Assembly: GCA_021738565.1 (NCBI GenBank) | Contig: JAIPBT010000019.1 | Coordinates: forward strand, 1-64,000 | Direction: 5' to 3' | From: Bacteroidales bacterium | GTDB lineage: Bacteria; Bacteroidota; Bacteroidia; Bacteroidales; GCA-2748055 | DNA length: 64,000 nt | Shown: piece by piece, positions 51,773 through 61,596 of the stretch | Layout of the letters: each line of letters opens with the position of its first letter | How positions within the stretch are numbered: position 1 is the stretch's first letter | Translations under genes and position numbers: made by a program | Notes under the pieces: model-generated | What the model was told of the DNA's origin: nothing | What the model saw: only the letters and a program-made list of their open reading frames with translations | Database searches by the model: none

Positions 51773-52147
51773 AACTAAGGATTAATTCTGTTAATGATCG
51801 ATTTCATTCAAAACAAAAATAATATAATTTAGAAGGAAACAGCATTCATTTCAATCTGATTTCTGAACAGAGTTATTAACTGTAACATGTTCTATCTCAT
51901 TCAATTATTAAAACAGGCCATTCAAATACCCTGTTGCTGATGCTTTGTATACCAAAGAATTTAACTGAAAAACCGTCTCATCAGGATCAATCCGGTAATT
52001 CCTCTGAATCATCGCGGCAGATCTGAATGGTGCCTGAAAAAAGTTCCTTGTTGTATGCACCAGATAAAAGTTCCTTTTCCTTTAATACGGCATTAAAGTC
52101 AGTTATTATTATCTTCGTAACCTGTTTGAATGTAGAATACCGGCGGC
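51773..52147. other. Divergent promoter region, surface-sugar operon
   Basis: 375 bases without a gene between the SPOR protein and the aminotransferase gene. TATCTTCG at 52110-52117 is one mismatch from TAnnTTTG and is a weak promoter candidate for the operon. No hairpin or repeat stands out. Confidence 0.35.
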
Positions 52148-53278
52148 ATGAGAAAAATTAAAATGGTTGATCTTCGAACCCAATACCTTCGCCACAAAGC
52201 GGAGATTGACCATGCAATACAGGATGTAATTGATTCAACGACTTTTATAAAAGGTCCGGCAGTAAAGAACTTTGAGCAGGAACTGGCAGCATATCTTGGT
52301 ACAGGTCATTGTATTGCCTGCGGCAATGGAACGGATGCACTGCAGGCAGCTTTTATGGCAATTGAACTGAAACCCGGGGATGAAGTAATCACAACTCCAT
52401 TTACATTTATCGCTACTGTTGAAGTAATAAAACTGCTTGGATTAAGACCTGTATTTGTGGATGTGGACCCGGACACTTTCAACCTGAATCCCGGTTTGAT
52501 CGAACCTGCTGTTACTGAAAAGACAAAGGCCATTGTACCGGTCCATCTTTTCGGTCAGGCAGCAGACATGGAAACCATCCTCAACCTGGCAGATCAATTC
52601 GGACTGAAAGTTATTGAAGATAATGCCCAGGCCCTTGGCACAAGTTACAGGTTTTCAACCGGACAGGTAAAAAAAACAGGGGCAATGGGGCAGATCGGCT
52701 GCACATCATTTTTCCCCAGTAAAAACCTTGGGGCATTCGGAGACGGTGGGGCCCTATTTACAGATGACCCTCTGCTCGGGAAAAAGATCGCTTCCTTAGT
52801 TAATCATGGCATGATCAAAAAATACCATTATGAACAGGTTGGTTTTAACTCCAGGCTTGATACAATGCAGGCCGCAATACTCAGGGTTAAACTCAGGCAC
52901 TTTGATGGGTACAACAAGGCACGGCAGGCAGCAGCAAAGGCCTATGATGAAGGACTTTCCAATTTAGAAGGTGTTAAGACCCCTCAAAGAAATTCATTTT
53001 CCGATCATATTTTTCATCAGTATACGCTGCAGGTTTCCGGTGGTGTAAGAGACGATCTCAAAACCCATTTGCATGAGCAGGGAATCCCTTCCATGATCTA
53101 TTACCCGGTTCCTCTCCACATGCAGGAAGCATACAAAGACCTGGGATACGGGAAAGGTGATTTCCCCATAGCAGAGGAGCTGTGCAATAAAGTGCTGAGC
53201 CTGCCTATGCACACTGAACTGGATGATGATCAGCTCAAATATATTGTATCATCCGTTAAGAACTTTTATAATAAATAA
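52148..53278 (+). CDS. DegT/DnrJ/EryC1 aminotransferase, WbpE-like
   Basis: A 376-residue PLP-dependent sugar aminotransferase. The cofactor lysine lies in FPSKNLGAFGDGG, and ACGNGTDALQAAF binds the phosphate. It probably transfers an amino group to C3 of a UDP-3-keto sugar, as WbpE does. The next three genes match WbpD, WbpB and WbpA, which together complete the route to UDP-2,3-diacetamido-2,3-dideoxyglucuronate. Two bases separate it from the acetyltransferase gene. Confidence 0.88.
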   Translation: MRKIKMVDLRTQYLRHKAEIDHAIQDVIDSTTFIKGPAVKNFEQELAAYLGTGHCIACGNGTDALQAAFMAIELKPGDEVITTPFTFIATVEVIKLLGLRPVFVDVDPDTFNLNPGLIEPAVTEKTKAIVPVHLFGQAADMETILNLADQFGLKVIEDNAQALGTSYRFSTGQVKKTGAMGQIGCTSFFPSKNLGAFGDGGALFTDDPLLGKKIASLVNHGMIKKYHYEQVGFNSRLDTMQAAILRVKLRHFDGYNKARQAAAKAYDEGLSNLEGVKTPQRNSFSDHIFHQYTLQVSGGVRDDLKTHLHEQGIPSMIYYPVPLHMQEAYKDLGYGKGDFPIAEELCNKVLSLPMHTELDDDQLKYIVSSVKNFYNK

Positions 53279-53280
53279 CC

Positions 53281-53862
53281 ATGGATAAAGCATATTTTTC
53301 CCATGAGACCGCGGTCATTGATGATGGCTGCACCATCGGAAGGGGAACCAGGATCTGGCATTTTTCACATATTATGAAAGGCTCAACAATTGGTGAGAAA
53401 TGCAACCTGGGACAGAACGTGGTTGTATCCCCGGGAGTAATTCTTGGTAAAAATGTCAAGGTCCAGAACAATGTTTCTATTTATACAGGAGTTACATGTG
53501 AAGATGATGTTTTTCTGGGACCTTCCATGGTATTTACCAACGTTATCAATCCCAGAAGTGCAGTCTCCAGAAGGGAACAATATGATGCAACGCTTGTAAA
53601 AAAAGGAGCCACAATAGGTGCGAATGCAACTGTTTTATGTGGAAATACCATCGGCAGGTATGCTTTTATCGGGGCCGGGGCGGTTGTTACAAGGAGTGTG
53701 CCTGACTTTGCCCTTGTGATTGGAAATCCCGCGAAACTGATCGGTTGGATTAGTGAGAACGGTCACAGATTGGAATTTGATGGTTCAGGGATCGCTGTTT
53801 GTCCGGAGACCAGGGAAAAATATGAATTAAAGAACAATATTGTAAATAAGTTAATCGAATGA
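53281..53862 (+). CDS. UDP-sugar 3-N-acetyltransferase, WbpD-like (hexapeptide repeat)
   Basis: A 193-residue left-handed beta-helix acyltransferase with hexapeptide repeats throughout the first ~150 residues (GCTIGRGTRIWHFSHI, CNLGQNVVVSPGVILG). It would acetylate the new 3-amino group using acetyl-CoA, as WbpD does. The C-terminus CPETREKYELK resembles the short zinc-finger-like tail of this subfamily. It is trimeric by family. Confidence 0.88.
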   Translation: MDKAYFSHETAVIDDGCTIGRGTRIWHFSHIMKGSTIGEKCNLGQNVVVSPGVILGKNVKVQNNVSIYTGVTCEDDVFLGPSMVFTNVINPRSAVSRREQYDATLVKKGATIGANATVLCGNTIGRYAFIGAGAVVTRSVPDFALVIGNPAKLIGWISENGHRLEFDGSGIAVCPETREKYELKNNIVNKLIE

Positions 53863-53863
53863 C

Positions 53864-54814
53864 ATGGCTCATAATTTTGCTCTGATAGGGATCGCGGGCT
53901 ATATTGCCATAAGGCATGTAAAAGCCATCAAGGAAACAAATAACAAACTTGTGGCAGCACTTGATAAATTCGACAGTGTGGGTTTTGTGGATTCCTTCTT
54001 TCCTGAAACAGATTTCTTCGTTGAATTTGAAAGGTTCGACAGGCACATCGCCAAACTGAACAGAACAGGCAAAAAAGTACATTTTGTTTCCATCTGCTCT
54101 CCCAACTACCTGCATGATTCACACATCAGGTTTGCCCTGAGGAATGATGCCGATGCAATTTGTGAAAAGCCACTTGTTCTGAATCCCTGGAACATTGATG
54201 CATTGAGTGATTATGAAAAGGAAACAGGACGCAAAATATACAACATCCTTCAGTTAAGACTTCATCCAAGTATTGTGGCACTGCGGGAAAAAATAAAAAA
54301 CGGACCAAAGGATAAAATATATGACGTCGACCTTACATACATTACCAGCCGGGGCAACTGGTACCATTTTTCATGGAAGGGAGATGAACAAAAATCAGGC
54401 GGTATAGCAACCAACATTGGTGTTCACTTTTTTGATATGCTGAGCTGGATCTTCGGGGATGTCAGACAAAATACTGTCAATATACTCAGGGATAACAAAG
54501 CCGCCGGTGTATTGCATCTTGAAAATGGAAGGGTCAGGTGGTTCCTTAGCATCGATTACAACGATGTGCCTGAAAACGCTCGGAAAAATGGACAAAGGAC
54601 ATATCGATCCATTACAGTTGACGGAGAGGAAATAGAGTTCAGCGGTGGATTTACCGACCTGCACACAACATCCTACATGAACATATTTGAAGGAAATGGC
54701 TTCGGACTTGAATGCGCCAGGAAATCAATCGAAACTGTTTATGAGATTCGGAATGCCAGCGAAAAAGGCCTTCAGGGAGAATACCATCCTTTTGCAAAAA
54801 AAACAACTATATAA
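53864..54814 (+). CDS. UDP-sugar 3-dehydrogenase, WbpB/WlbA-like (Gfo/Idh/MocA)
   Basis: A 316-residue cytoplasmic Gfo/Idh family member, without the export signals of the others in this window. The EKP motif is AICEKPLVLNPWN, and GIATNIGVHFFDML holds the catalytic His/Asp region. WbpB/WlbA oxidises C3 of UDP-GlcNAcA to give the 3-keto sugar that the WbpE-like enzyme aminates. It begins one base after the previous stop. Confidence 0.88.
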   Translation: MAHNFALIGIAGYIAIRHVKAIKETNNKLVAALDKFDSVGFVDSFFPETDFFVEFERFDRHIAKLNRTGKKVHFVSICSPNYLHDSHIRFALRNDADAICEKPLVLNPWNIDALSDYEKETGRKIYNILQLRLHPSIVALREKIKNGPKDKIYDVDLTYITSRGNWYHFSWKGDEQKSGGIATNIGVHFFDMLSWIFGDVRQNTVNILRDNKAAGVLHLENGRVRWFLSIDYNDVPENARKNGQRTYRSITVDGEEIEFSGGFTDLHTTSYMNIFEGNGFGLECARKSIETVYEIRNASEKGLQGEYHPFAKKTTI

Positions 54815-54820
54815 ACAAAC

Positions 54821-56110
54821 ATGTACCAGGATTTATTGAATAAGAAAAAGACGGTCGCCGTTATCGGATTGGGATATGTCGGATTACCGATTGCCCTTGA
54901 ATTAGCGAAAAAGGTAAAGGTAATTGGTTTTGATATTAAGGAGGACCGCATCGCATTGATGCGCAAAAATATCGATCCAAGCAAAGAAATAAAACCTGAA
55001 GCATTTGATGGATGTGATATCCATTTTACTTCTGACAAGGAAGATATCCGCAAGGCATCTTTCTATATTTTAACGGTTCCCACACCCATCGACAAACATA
55101 AAAAACCTGATCTGAGGCCTTTACTCAGTGCAACAAAAACAGTTGGAGAAGTTCTTGAAAAAGGTGACTATGTAGTCTATGAATCAACCGTTTATCCAGG
55201 TTGCACAGAAGAAGATTGTGTGCCATTGTTGGAAAGAACCTCAGGATTGGAATACATCTCGGATTTCAAAGTGGGCTTTTCTCCGGAAAGGATCAATCCC
55301 GGAGATAAGAAACATACATTGACGAATATCACCAAAGTTACTTCCGGATGTGACGCTGTATCGGCAGAAGAGATCGCAAAAATTTATGAAATCATTATAG
55401 AGGCAGGGATCTACAGGGCAAGTTCCATCAAGGTAGCTGAAGCTGCCAAGGTCATTGAAAATACACAGCGGGATATCAATATTGCATTTATGAATGAGCT
55501 TTCCATGGTATTCAACAAGATGAATATCAATACATTTGAGGTGCTTGAAGCTGCCGGGACGAAGTGGAATTTTCTTTCGTTTTTCCCCGGACTTGTCGGC
55601 GGACACTGCATTGGTGTGGACCCATATTACCTGACCCATAAATCGGCAATGTACGGCCATCATGCACAGATCATCAATGCCGGCAGGGCGATCAATGACG
55701 GGATGGCCGCATGGGTGGCAAAAGAGGTGGCCATTAAACTCCTGAACCTCTATACCAATATCAAGGAATGTAAACTTCTTGTCCTTGGAACAACTTTCAA
55801 AGAGAACGTGAGTGACATCAGGAATTCAAAAGTCGCAGAAATGGTCTACGAATTACAGTCATTCGGCATTTACGTGGATGTCATGGATCCGTGTGCAGAT
55901 CCTGGTGAAGTAGCTGAGGAGTATGGTTATGAACTGATCGACAAGCCTTCCGGCTCTTACCATGGAGTAATTCTGGCTGTCAGTCACGACGAGTACAAAC
56001 AAATGGGTGAGGCTGATCTCGCAGAATTGCTGTTGCCCGGCGGCATGGTCATGGACCTGAAAGGAGTTTTCAGAAATAAGATCAGTTCATTAAAATACTG
56101 GAGCCTATGA
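54821..56110 (+). CDS. Nucleotide-sugar dehydrogenase, WbpA/TviB-like
   Basis: A 429-residue UDP-sugar 6-dehydrogenase. The NAD motif is VIGLGYVGLPIAL, and the catalytic Cys is in VGGHCIGVDPYYL. The family covers UDP-GlcNAc (WbpA) and UDP-GalNAc (TviB/WbpO) dehydrogenases, which sequence alone does not separate. The context of three Wbp-type genes favours UDP-GlcNAc to UDP-GlcNAcA. It is the first enzyme of the route but the last gene of the four, starting 6 bp after the previous stop. Confidence 0.88.
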   Translation: MYQDLLNKKKTVAVIGLGYVGLPIALELAKKVKVIGFDIKEDRIALMRKNIDPSKEIKPEAFDGCDIHFTSDKEDIRKASFYILTVPTPIDKHKKPDLRPLLSATKTVGEVLEKGDYVVYESTVYPGCTEEDCVPLLERTSGLEYISDFKVGFSPERINPGDKKHTLTNITKVTSGCDAVSAEEIAKIYEIIIEAGIYRASSIKVAEAAKVIENTQRDINIAFMNELSMVFNKMNINTFEVLEAAGTKWNFLSFFPGLVGGHCIGVDPYYLTHKSAMYGHHAQIINAGRAINDGMAAWVAKEVAIKLLNLYTNIKECKLLVLGTTFKENVSDIRNSKVAEMVYELQSFGIYVDVMDPCADPGEVAEEYGYELIDKPSGSYHGVILAVSHDEYKQMGEADLAELLLPGGMVMDLKGVFRNKISSLKYWSL

Positions 56111-56222
56111 CCAACATAACAGGAATGTCAGCTCCGCATTTCAGGAACAAAAGAGTAGGCATACCATTAATAATAATATCGCTGTTCCGGGGTCATTCGT
56201 TACAGGTTAAAAAACTTTCACA

Positions 56223-57251
56223 ATGAAAAAAATTCTTGTAACAGGAGGTACCGGTTATATTGGTTCTCACACAGTTGTTGAATTACAGGAAGCAGGTTAT
56301 GAGCCAATAATAATTGATGACCTTTCCAATTCATATATTGAGGTGGTGGATAACATTCAATCCATAACAGGCAAGCGCCCTGCTTTTGAAAAAACTGATC
56401 TTAAAGACCGGGAAGCCACTATGGAAGTATTCTCCCGTCACAACGAGATTGAAGCGATCATACATTTTGCAGCCCTCAAGGCAGTGGGCGAAAGCGTTGA
56501 AAAACCCATTGAATATTACAAGAACAATATCAATTCCCTGATCCACCTGCTGGAAGCGATGAAATTGTATAACATTGATCATTTTGTGTTCTCCTCTTCA
56601 TGCACAGTTTACGGGGAACCCGACGAGTTGCCTGTAAACGAGGAGGCCCCTGTAAAGAAAGCCAGTTCGCCCTATGGCAACACCAAACAAATAAGCGAGG
56701 AGATCATACAGGATTACATCATTCCAAACAGTGGTAAAAACTTCATATCTCTGAGGTATTTTAATCCCATTGGTGCACATCCAAGTGCAAAGATCGGGGA
56801 GTTGCCCACCGGGATCCCGAACAACCTGGTACCGTTCATCACACAAACAGCCATTGGTATAAGGGATCAATTGAAAGTGTTTGGAAATGATTACAATACT
56901 CCGGACGGGACAGCGATCCGTGATTACATCAATGTGGTGGACCTTGCCAGGGCCCACGTAGTGGCAATTGACCGTCTTTTAAGCGGGAAAAACAGATCCG
57001 CATTTGAGGTGTTCAACCTTGGTACCGGTTCCGGAAATTCCGTATTGGAGATAATCAATACCTTTGAAAAAGCCACGGGGAAAAAGATAAATTATACCAT
57101 TACGGGCCGCAGGGAAGGTGATGTCGAAAAGGTATATGCCGACACCTCCTATGCCAATGAAGAACTTGGCTGGAGAGCTGAAAAAGGATTGGAAGAAACA
57201 CTGCTCTCGGCATGGAAATGGGAGCAAAAATACAGATCAGAACACACTTAG
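56223..57251 (+). CDS. galE: UDP-glucose 4-epimerase
   Basis: A 342-residue extended SDR. NAD motif GGTGYIGSHTVV at the N-terminus; catalytic Ser in SSSCTVYG, and Tyr/Lys in SPYGNTK. It interconverts UDP-glucose and UDP-galactose (possibly their N-acetyl forms), feeding glycan synthesis. It is complete at the usual length. A 112-bp gap without a clear promoter separates it from the preceding operon. Confidence 0.92.
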   Translation: MKKILVTGGTGYIGSHTVVELQEAGYEPIIIDDLSNSYIEVVDNIQSITGKRPAFEKTDLKDREATMEVFSRHNEIEAIIHFAALKAVGESVEKPIEYYKNNINSLIHLLEAMKLYNIDHFVFSSSCTVYGEPDELPVNEEAPVKKASSPYGNTKQISEEIIQDYIIPNSGKNFISLRYFNPIGAHPSAKIGELPTGIPNNLVPFITQTAIGIRDQLKVFGNDYNTPDGTAIRDYINVVDLARAHVVAIDRLLSGKNRSAFEVFNLGTGSGNSVLEIINTFEKATGKKINYTITGRREGDVEKVYADTSYANEELGWRAEKGLEETLLSAWKWEQKYRSEHT

Positions 57252-57279
57252 AGTCAGAAAGAAAACTCATATTATTTTT

Positions 57280-57287
57280 TAAATTTG
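57280..57287 (+). promoter_or_regulatory. Candidate -7 box for rfbB
   Basis: TAAATTTG fits the TAnnTTTG element and lies 16 bp before the rfbB ATG at 57304. No -33 TTG is seen. Confidence 0.4.
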
Positions 57288-57303
57288 CAATTAATTGAAA
57301 TAT

Positions 57304-58350
57304 ATGAAGACGATTTTAATAACAGGAGGTGCGGGATTTATAGGGTCACACGTTGTAAGATTATTTGTAAACAAGTACAATGAATACAATGTACTTAACC
57401 TCGATGCACTTACCTATGCCGGGAACCTGGAAAATCTCAAGGATATTGAAAAGGCTCCGAATTACAGTTTTGTGAAGGGCGATATTACAGACCAGCATTT
57501 TATTGACAAGCTTTTCAAAGACAATGACATTGTTGGGGTTGTGCACCTTGCAGCTGAATCTCATGTGGATAGGTCAATTACAGATCCATTGTCATTTATC
57601 AGGACCAATATAACGGGGACGATGAACCTGCTGAATGCCTGCAAGGACCACTGGTCATCTTTTGAAGGGAGACGATTCTACCACATATCAACCGATGAAG
57701 TATACGGAAGCCTTGGTGAAACAGGTTTGTTCACAGAAAAAACTCCCTATGATCCCAAAAGTCCGTATTCTGCCTCAAAAGCCAGTTCAGACCACCTGGT
57801 AAGGGCATATCACAACACGTATGGTCTTCCCGTGGTGATCACCAACTGCTCAAACAATTACGGTCCCAACCAGTTTCCTGAAAAACTCATACCGCTGTCG
57901 ATTAACAACCTTAGAAACGAAAAGGAAATTCCCATTTACGGAAAAGGTGAGAATGTCAGGGATTGGCTGTATGTGGAAGATCATGCTTTGGCAATTGACC
58001 TGGTATACCACAAGGGAAAAACAGGTGAAACATACAACATTGGCGGAAACAACGAATGGACGAACATCGACCTGATCCGCCTTCTGTGTAAGATCATGGA
58101 TGAAAAACTGGACAGAAAGAAAGGAACTTCCGCGTCTTTGATCACATTCGTAAAAGACAGGGCAGGTCATGATAAACGATATGCCATTGACAGCAGCAAG
58201 ATCAAAAGGGAGCTTGGATGGACACCTTCGCTGACCTTTGAAGAAGGTCTGGAAAAAACAGTAGTCTGGTACCTGGAAAATGTTGAATGGTTGGAAAATG
58301 TGACTTCAGGTGCCTATATTTCCTACTACGCAGAGATGTATAACCGATAA
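57304..58350 (+). CDS. rfbB: dTDP-glucose 4,6-dehydratase
   Basis: The ATG at 57304 gives 348 residues (MKTILITGGAGFIGSHVVRL); a TTG three codons earlier is disregarded. Conserved motifs are STDEVYGSLG and YSASKASSDHL (catalytic Tyr/Lys) and NNYGPNQFPEKLIPL. It converts dTDP-glucose to dTDP-4-keto-6-deoxyglucose, the first committed step to dTDP-rhamnose and other deoxysugars. The partners rfbA, rfbC and rfbD are not in the window. Convergent with glmS, 6 bp apart. Confidence 0.93.
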   Translation: MKTILITGGAGFIGSHVVRLFVNKYNEYNVLNLDALTYAGNLENLKDIEKAPNYSFVKGDITDQHFIDKLFKDNDIVGVVHLAAESHVDRSITDPLSFIRTNITGTMNLLNACKDHWSSFEGRRFYHISTDEVYGSLGETGLFTEKTPYDPKSPYSASKASSDHLVRAYHNTYGLPVVITNCSNNYGPNQFPEKLIPLSINNLRNEKEIPIYGKGENVRDWLYVEDHALAIDLVYHKGKTGETYNIGGNNEWTNIDLIRLLCKIMDEKLDRKKGTSASLITFVKDRAGHDKRYAIDSSKIKRELGWTPSLTFEEGLEKTVVWYLENVEWLENVTSGAYISYYAEMYNR

Positions 58351-58356
58351 GCCACG

Positions 58357-60192
58357 CTATTCCACAGTGACCGATTTTGCAAGGTTCCTCGGCTGATCAA
58401 CATTACATCCCCTCATTACAGCAATATAATAGGCGATCAGCTGCAAGGGTATTGTAGAGAGCAACGAAACCAGCGAAGGATCGGTCTCCGGGATTGCTAT
58501 CACGTGATCAACCATTTTCTCTATTGTATCATCGCCTTCGGTCACTATGGCTATTACAATACCATTCCTTGCCTTTACTTCCTGGATATTGCTCACAATT
58601 TTATCGTAAGAACTGTCCTTGATTGCGATGACAACAACCGGCATGTTTTCATCGATCAGTGCAATGGGTCCGTGCTTCATTTCCGCCGCCGGATAGCCTT
58701 CGGCATGTATATATGAAATTTCCTTCAGTTTCAATGCACCTTCCAGTGCCACAGGGTAAGATACTCCACGCCCAAGGTACAATGCATTGGTGGCATCCTT
58801 GTAAATCTTTGCGATGTCACTGAACTGATCATTGTTTTCCAGGATCTTCCCGATCTTTTCCGGAATATCCTCCAACTCTTTTATAAGTCCGGTAAATTTT
58901 TCAACAGAAATCAGCTGTTTCTCCCTGGCGATCATCATTGCCATCATCGTAAGCACGGTAACCTGTGCAGTAAAAGCCTTGGTGGAAGCAACACCGATTT
59001 CAGGTCCGGCATGGGTATAAACTCCTGCATGCGTTTCCCTTGATATACTTGACCCAACCACATTGCATATGCCCAGTACGGTTGCCCCTGCCTCCTTCGC
59101 AAGTTGAATGGCTGCAAGGGTATCTGCTGTCTCTCCACTTTGCGAAATAGCGATTACAATGTCCTCTTCGGAAATAACAGGATTCCTGTACCTGAACTCC
59201 GAAGCATAATCCACTTCAACCTGGATCCTCGCAAGGTCTTCAAAAAGGTATTCCCCAACCAACCCGGCATGCCAGGAAGTTCCGCAGGCCAGTATAATGA
59301 TCCGCTTTGCATTGACAAGCTGGTCATATACATGGTACAAGCCTCCAAGCCTAATTTCATTTTTTTCAGCATTAAGGCGCCCCCGAAATGTGTCTCTGAT
59401 GGACCTGGGCTGTTCAAATATTTCCTTGAGCATGAAATGATCAAATCCGTTCTTCTCAATCTCAGAAAGTCCAAGATCAAGTTTCTGAACATTGGGTTCC
59501 AGAATATCATTCTTTATGGTCTTAAGGATCAACTCATCCTTTTTTATGATGGCAACATCATCATTGTTAAGATAGATAACACGGTCGGTATACTCCACAA
59601 TCGGTGTTGCATCAGAAGCCAGGAAATACTCATCGTCACCAAGTCCTATTACCAATGGGCTGCTCTTTCTTGCTGCGATGATCTTATCCTTTTCCTCATT
59701 ACATATGATCACAAGTCCATACGCTCCCACAACTTTCGACAAAGCGATCCTTACAGCAATCTCTGCATTGGTTTCCTGTGTACGGTATATGTATTCGATC
59801 AGGTTTGCCAGTACTTCAGTATCGGTTTCACTTACGAATGAATACCCCTGTTCTGTAAGACTGTTTTTTAAATTGGAATAATTTTCAATGATGCCGTTGT
59901 GGATGATTGTAAATGTGCCATTCTGAGACGTATGCGGATGTGCGTTCACATCACTGGGCTCACCGTGCGTTGCCCACCGTGTATGACCGATACCTATGGT
60001 ACCTCTGATATCCTGTCCGGTTATATAATCTTCCAAATCAGATACCTTTCCCTTTTTCTTGTAAACGTTGACCTGACCGTTCAGCAGCGCAACACCGGCA
60101 GAGTCGTAACCCCTGTATTCCAGCCTTTGCAATCCTTTAATCAATATTGGATAAGCATTCTTATTTCCTATATAACCTACTATTCCACACAT
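58357..60192 (-). CDS. glmS: Glutamine-fructose-6-phosphate aminotransferase (isomerizing)
   Basis: A 611-residue enzyme making glucosamine-6-phosphate. Glutaminase Cys is residue 2 (MCGIVGYIG), with GHTRWATHGEPS and SETDTEVLAN in the same domain. Two SIS sugar-isomerase domains follow (ACGTSWHAGL and ISQSGETADTLAA). The C-terminus DQPRNLAKSVTVE is standard. It supplies UDP-GlcNAc for cell wall and the surface-sugar pathway nearby. It follows the DUF4270 gene by only 4 bp, so translation is probably linked. Confidence 0.96.
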   Translation of the reverse strand: MCGIVGYIGNKNAYPILIKGLQRLEYRGYDSAGVALLNGQVNVYKKKGKVSDLEDYITGQDIRGTIGIGHTRWATHGEPSDVNAHPHTSQNGTFTIIHNGIIENYSNLKNSLTEQGYSFVSETDTEVLANLIEYIYRTQETNAEIAVRIALSKVVGAYGLVIICNEEKDKIIAARKSSPLVIGLGDDEYFLASDATPIVEYTDRVIYLNNDDVAIIKKDELILKTIKNDILEPNVQKLDLGLSEIEKNGFDHFMLKEIFEQPRSIRDTFRGRLNAEKNEIRLGGLYHVYDQLVNAKRIIILACGTSWHAGLVGEYLFEDLARIQVEVDYASEFRYRNPVISEEDIVIAISQSGETADTLAAIQLAKEAGATVLGICNVVGSSISRETHAGVYTHAGPEIGVASTKAFTAQVTVLTMMAMMIAREKQLISVEKFTGLIKELEDIPEKIGKILENNDQFSDIAKIYKDATNALYLGRGVSYPVALEGALKLKEISYIHAEGYPAAEMKHGPIALIDENMPVVVIAIKDSSYDKIVSNIQEVKARNGIVIAIVTEGDDTIEKMVDHVIAIPETDPSLVSLLSTIPLQLIAYYIAVMRGCNVDQPRNLAKSVTVE

Positions 60193-60196
60193 GCAT

Positions 60197-61582
60197 TTAA
60201 ATTTTGGTGTAAATCAGTTCCAGTCGCATTGCGCCCTCCTGGTCTGAATAATTGGTCCAGAATTTTATAAGTTTTGATGTTGAAACAGGATCGTTTACAA
60301 ATATTACAAGATCGTTATCCTGCAATTCTTCTGTAAATGACAATACCGACTGGTAATGCCTTGCCAAATGAAAATTGTAGAAATACAAAGGATCAAGGAA
60401 CGTACTCCTCTCATTTGATTGTGTAAGTTTGCCGAAATAATGACTGTTTGAATTGATCACATAATCATAGATATTCTGGTATGAACCATCTGGTAACAGT
60501 GCGGTCATCATAAGCCGGTCAGGATATTTTTCTTCGGGAATCCCGCTTACACTATCGGGTAAGACATAGAATATCAGGTTTGCTGCATTTAATGCAACCG
60601 TGTCACCGCCAAAAAAATCAAGAAAGTCTGGTATGGTTATTTTCACATTCACCCCTGCCATCCCCTGGGCATAACCAATGTGTGGACGGGCATCCGGGTC
60701 ATCAATAAGATTTTCCAGGGCAGTTCCGCTGAAATCATGTTTGAAGATATTGATCTTCTGTGCATACCATTCGTGGAAATTGGCCGAATACCAGTCAAAA
60801 TCAGCCTCTTTTGCTGTGTCTATCAATACACTGCCATGCAAATACCTGAACTGAAGCCCGGCAATGTCATCTGCAAGTGGCAACCTGGCAATGGCCCCCC
60901 CCTCTGCAACCTGTTCGGTTGTAATATAAAACCCAAAGAATTCTTCCTGAAAAAGGGAATTGTAACTGAATATTGTATCCCTGGCTGCTTCAATAATCCT
61001 GTTAAGGTAATCCTGATCGGTTATATGAAAATCATATATTTCTCCTGCTTTTGGCGCGATCACTTCATCAATTAATGGTTCAGGGTCGTATTTGCCTGTC
61101 ACATCATAATCAGAATAATACACACTGTCATAATATATCCTTTCAAGGAGTTCATGGACTTTGATGTGCATCTCTGCTGCTGTATCCCCTTCAACATCAT
61201 CTACATACAACCACAATTGCAATGAGTCAACATATGGATCTTCACCGAAAATACCCTTGTTTGTGATACTGAGCTGGGCCACTATCTCCGCCTTCGAAAT
61301 ACCTGTCATTGTATCAACTTTACTGCCAAGCAGGAATACCTGGTCCTCTGTTGCTGTGATCTTTGACAGTGAAGTCTTTCTTGGATTTGAACGAACCAGC
61401 ATGGTATGAAAATCTGTAATGGTATCCGTATAAACCAATATGGTATCTGCGGTTGGAATAATGTCTAAACCAAGCCTGCCGGAATCAGGTTCACATGCAA
61501 CCATTACCGAACCAAGTATTACCGGAAGAAAATAAATCAGAATACGAAATTGTGAGCGTCCCGCGGCAGTTGTTAGCTTCAT
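60197..61582 (-). CDS. DUF4270 lipoprotein
   Basis: A 461-residue lipoprotein; the signal ends in VMVACEPDS (Cys about 29). Family features are LGLDIIPTADTILVYTDTI near the start and the beta-rich body. DUF4270 is restricted to Bacteroidota, and function is unknown. The gene lies between a glycogen-synthase-like gene (14 bp upstream) and glmS, so all three probably share one promoter. Confidence 0.88.
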   Translation of the reverse strand: MKLTTAAGRSQFRILIYFLPVILGSVMVACEPDSGRLGLDIIPTADTILVYTDTITDFHTMLVRSNPRKTSLSKITATEDQVFLLGSKVDTMTGISKAEIVAQLSITNKGIFGEDPYVDSLQLWLYVDDVEGDTAAEMHIKVHELLERIYYDSVYYSDYDVTGKYDPEPLIDEVIAPKAGEIYDFHITDQDYLNRIIEAARDTIFSYNSLFQEEFFGFYITTEQVAEGGAIARLPLADDIAGLQFRYLHGSVLIDTAKEADFDWYSANFHEWYAQKINIFKHDFSGTALENLIDDPDARPHIGYAQGMAGVNVKITIPDFLDFFGGDTVALNAANLIFYVLPDSVSGIPEEKYPDRLMMTALLPDGSYQNIYDYVINSNSHYFGKLTQSNERSTFLDPLYFYNFHLARHYQSVLSFTEELQDNDLVIFVNDPVSTSKLIKFWTNYSDQEGAMRLELIYTKI

Positions 61583-61596
61583 AGAGATAAATCCGA

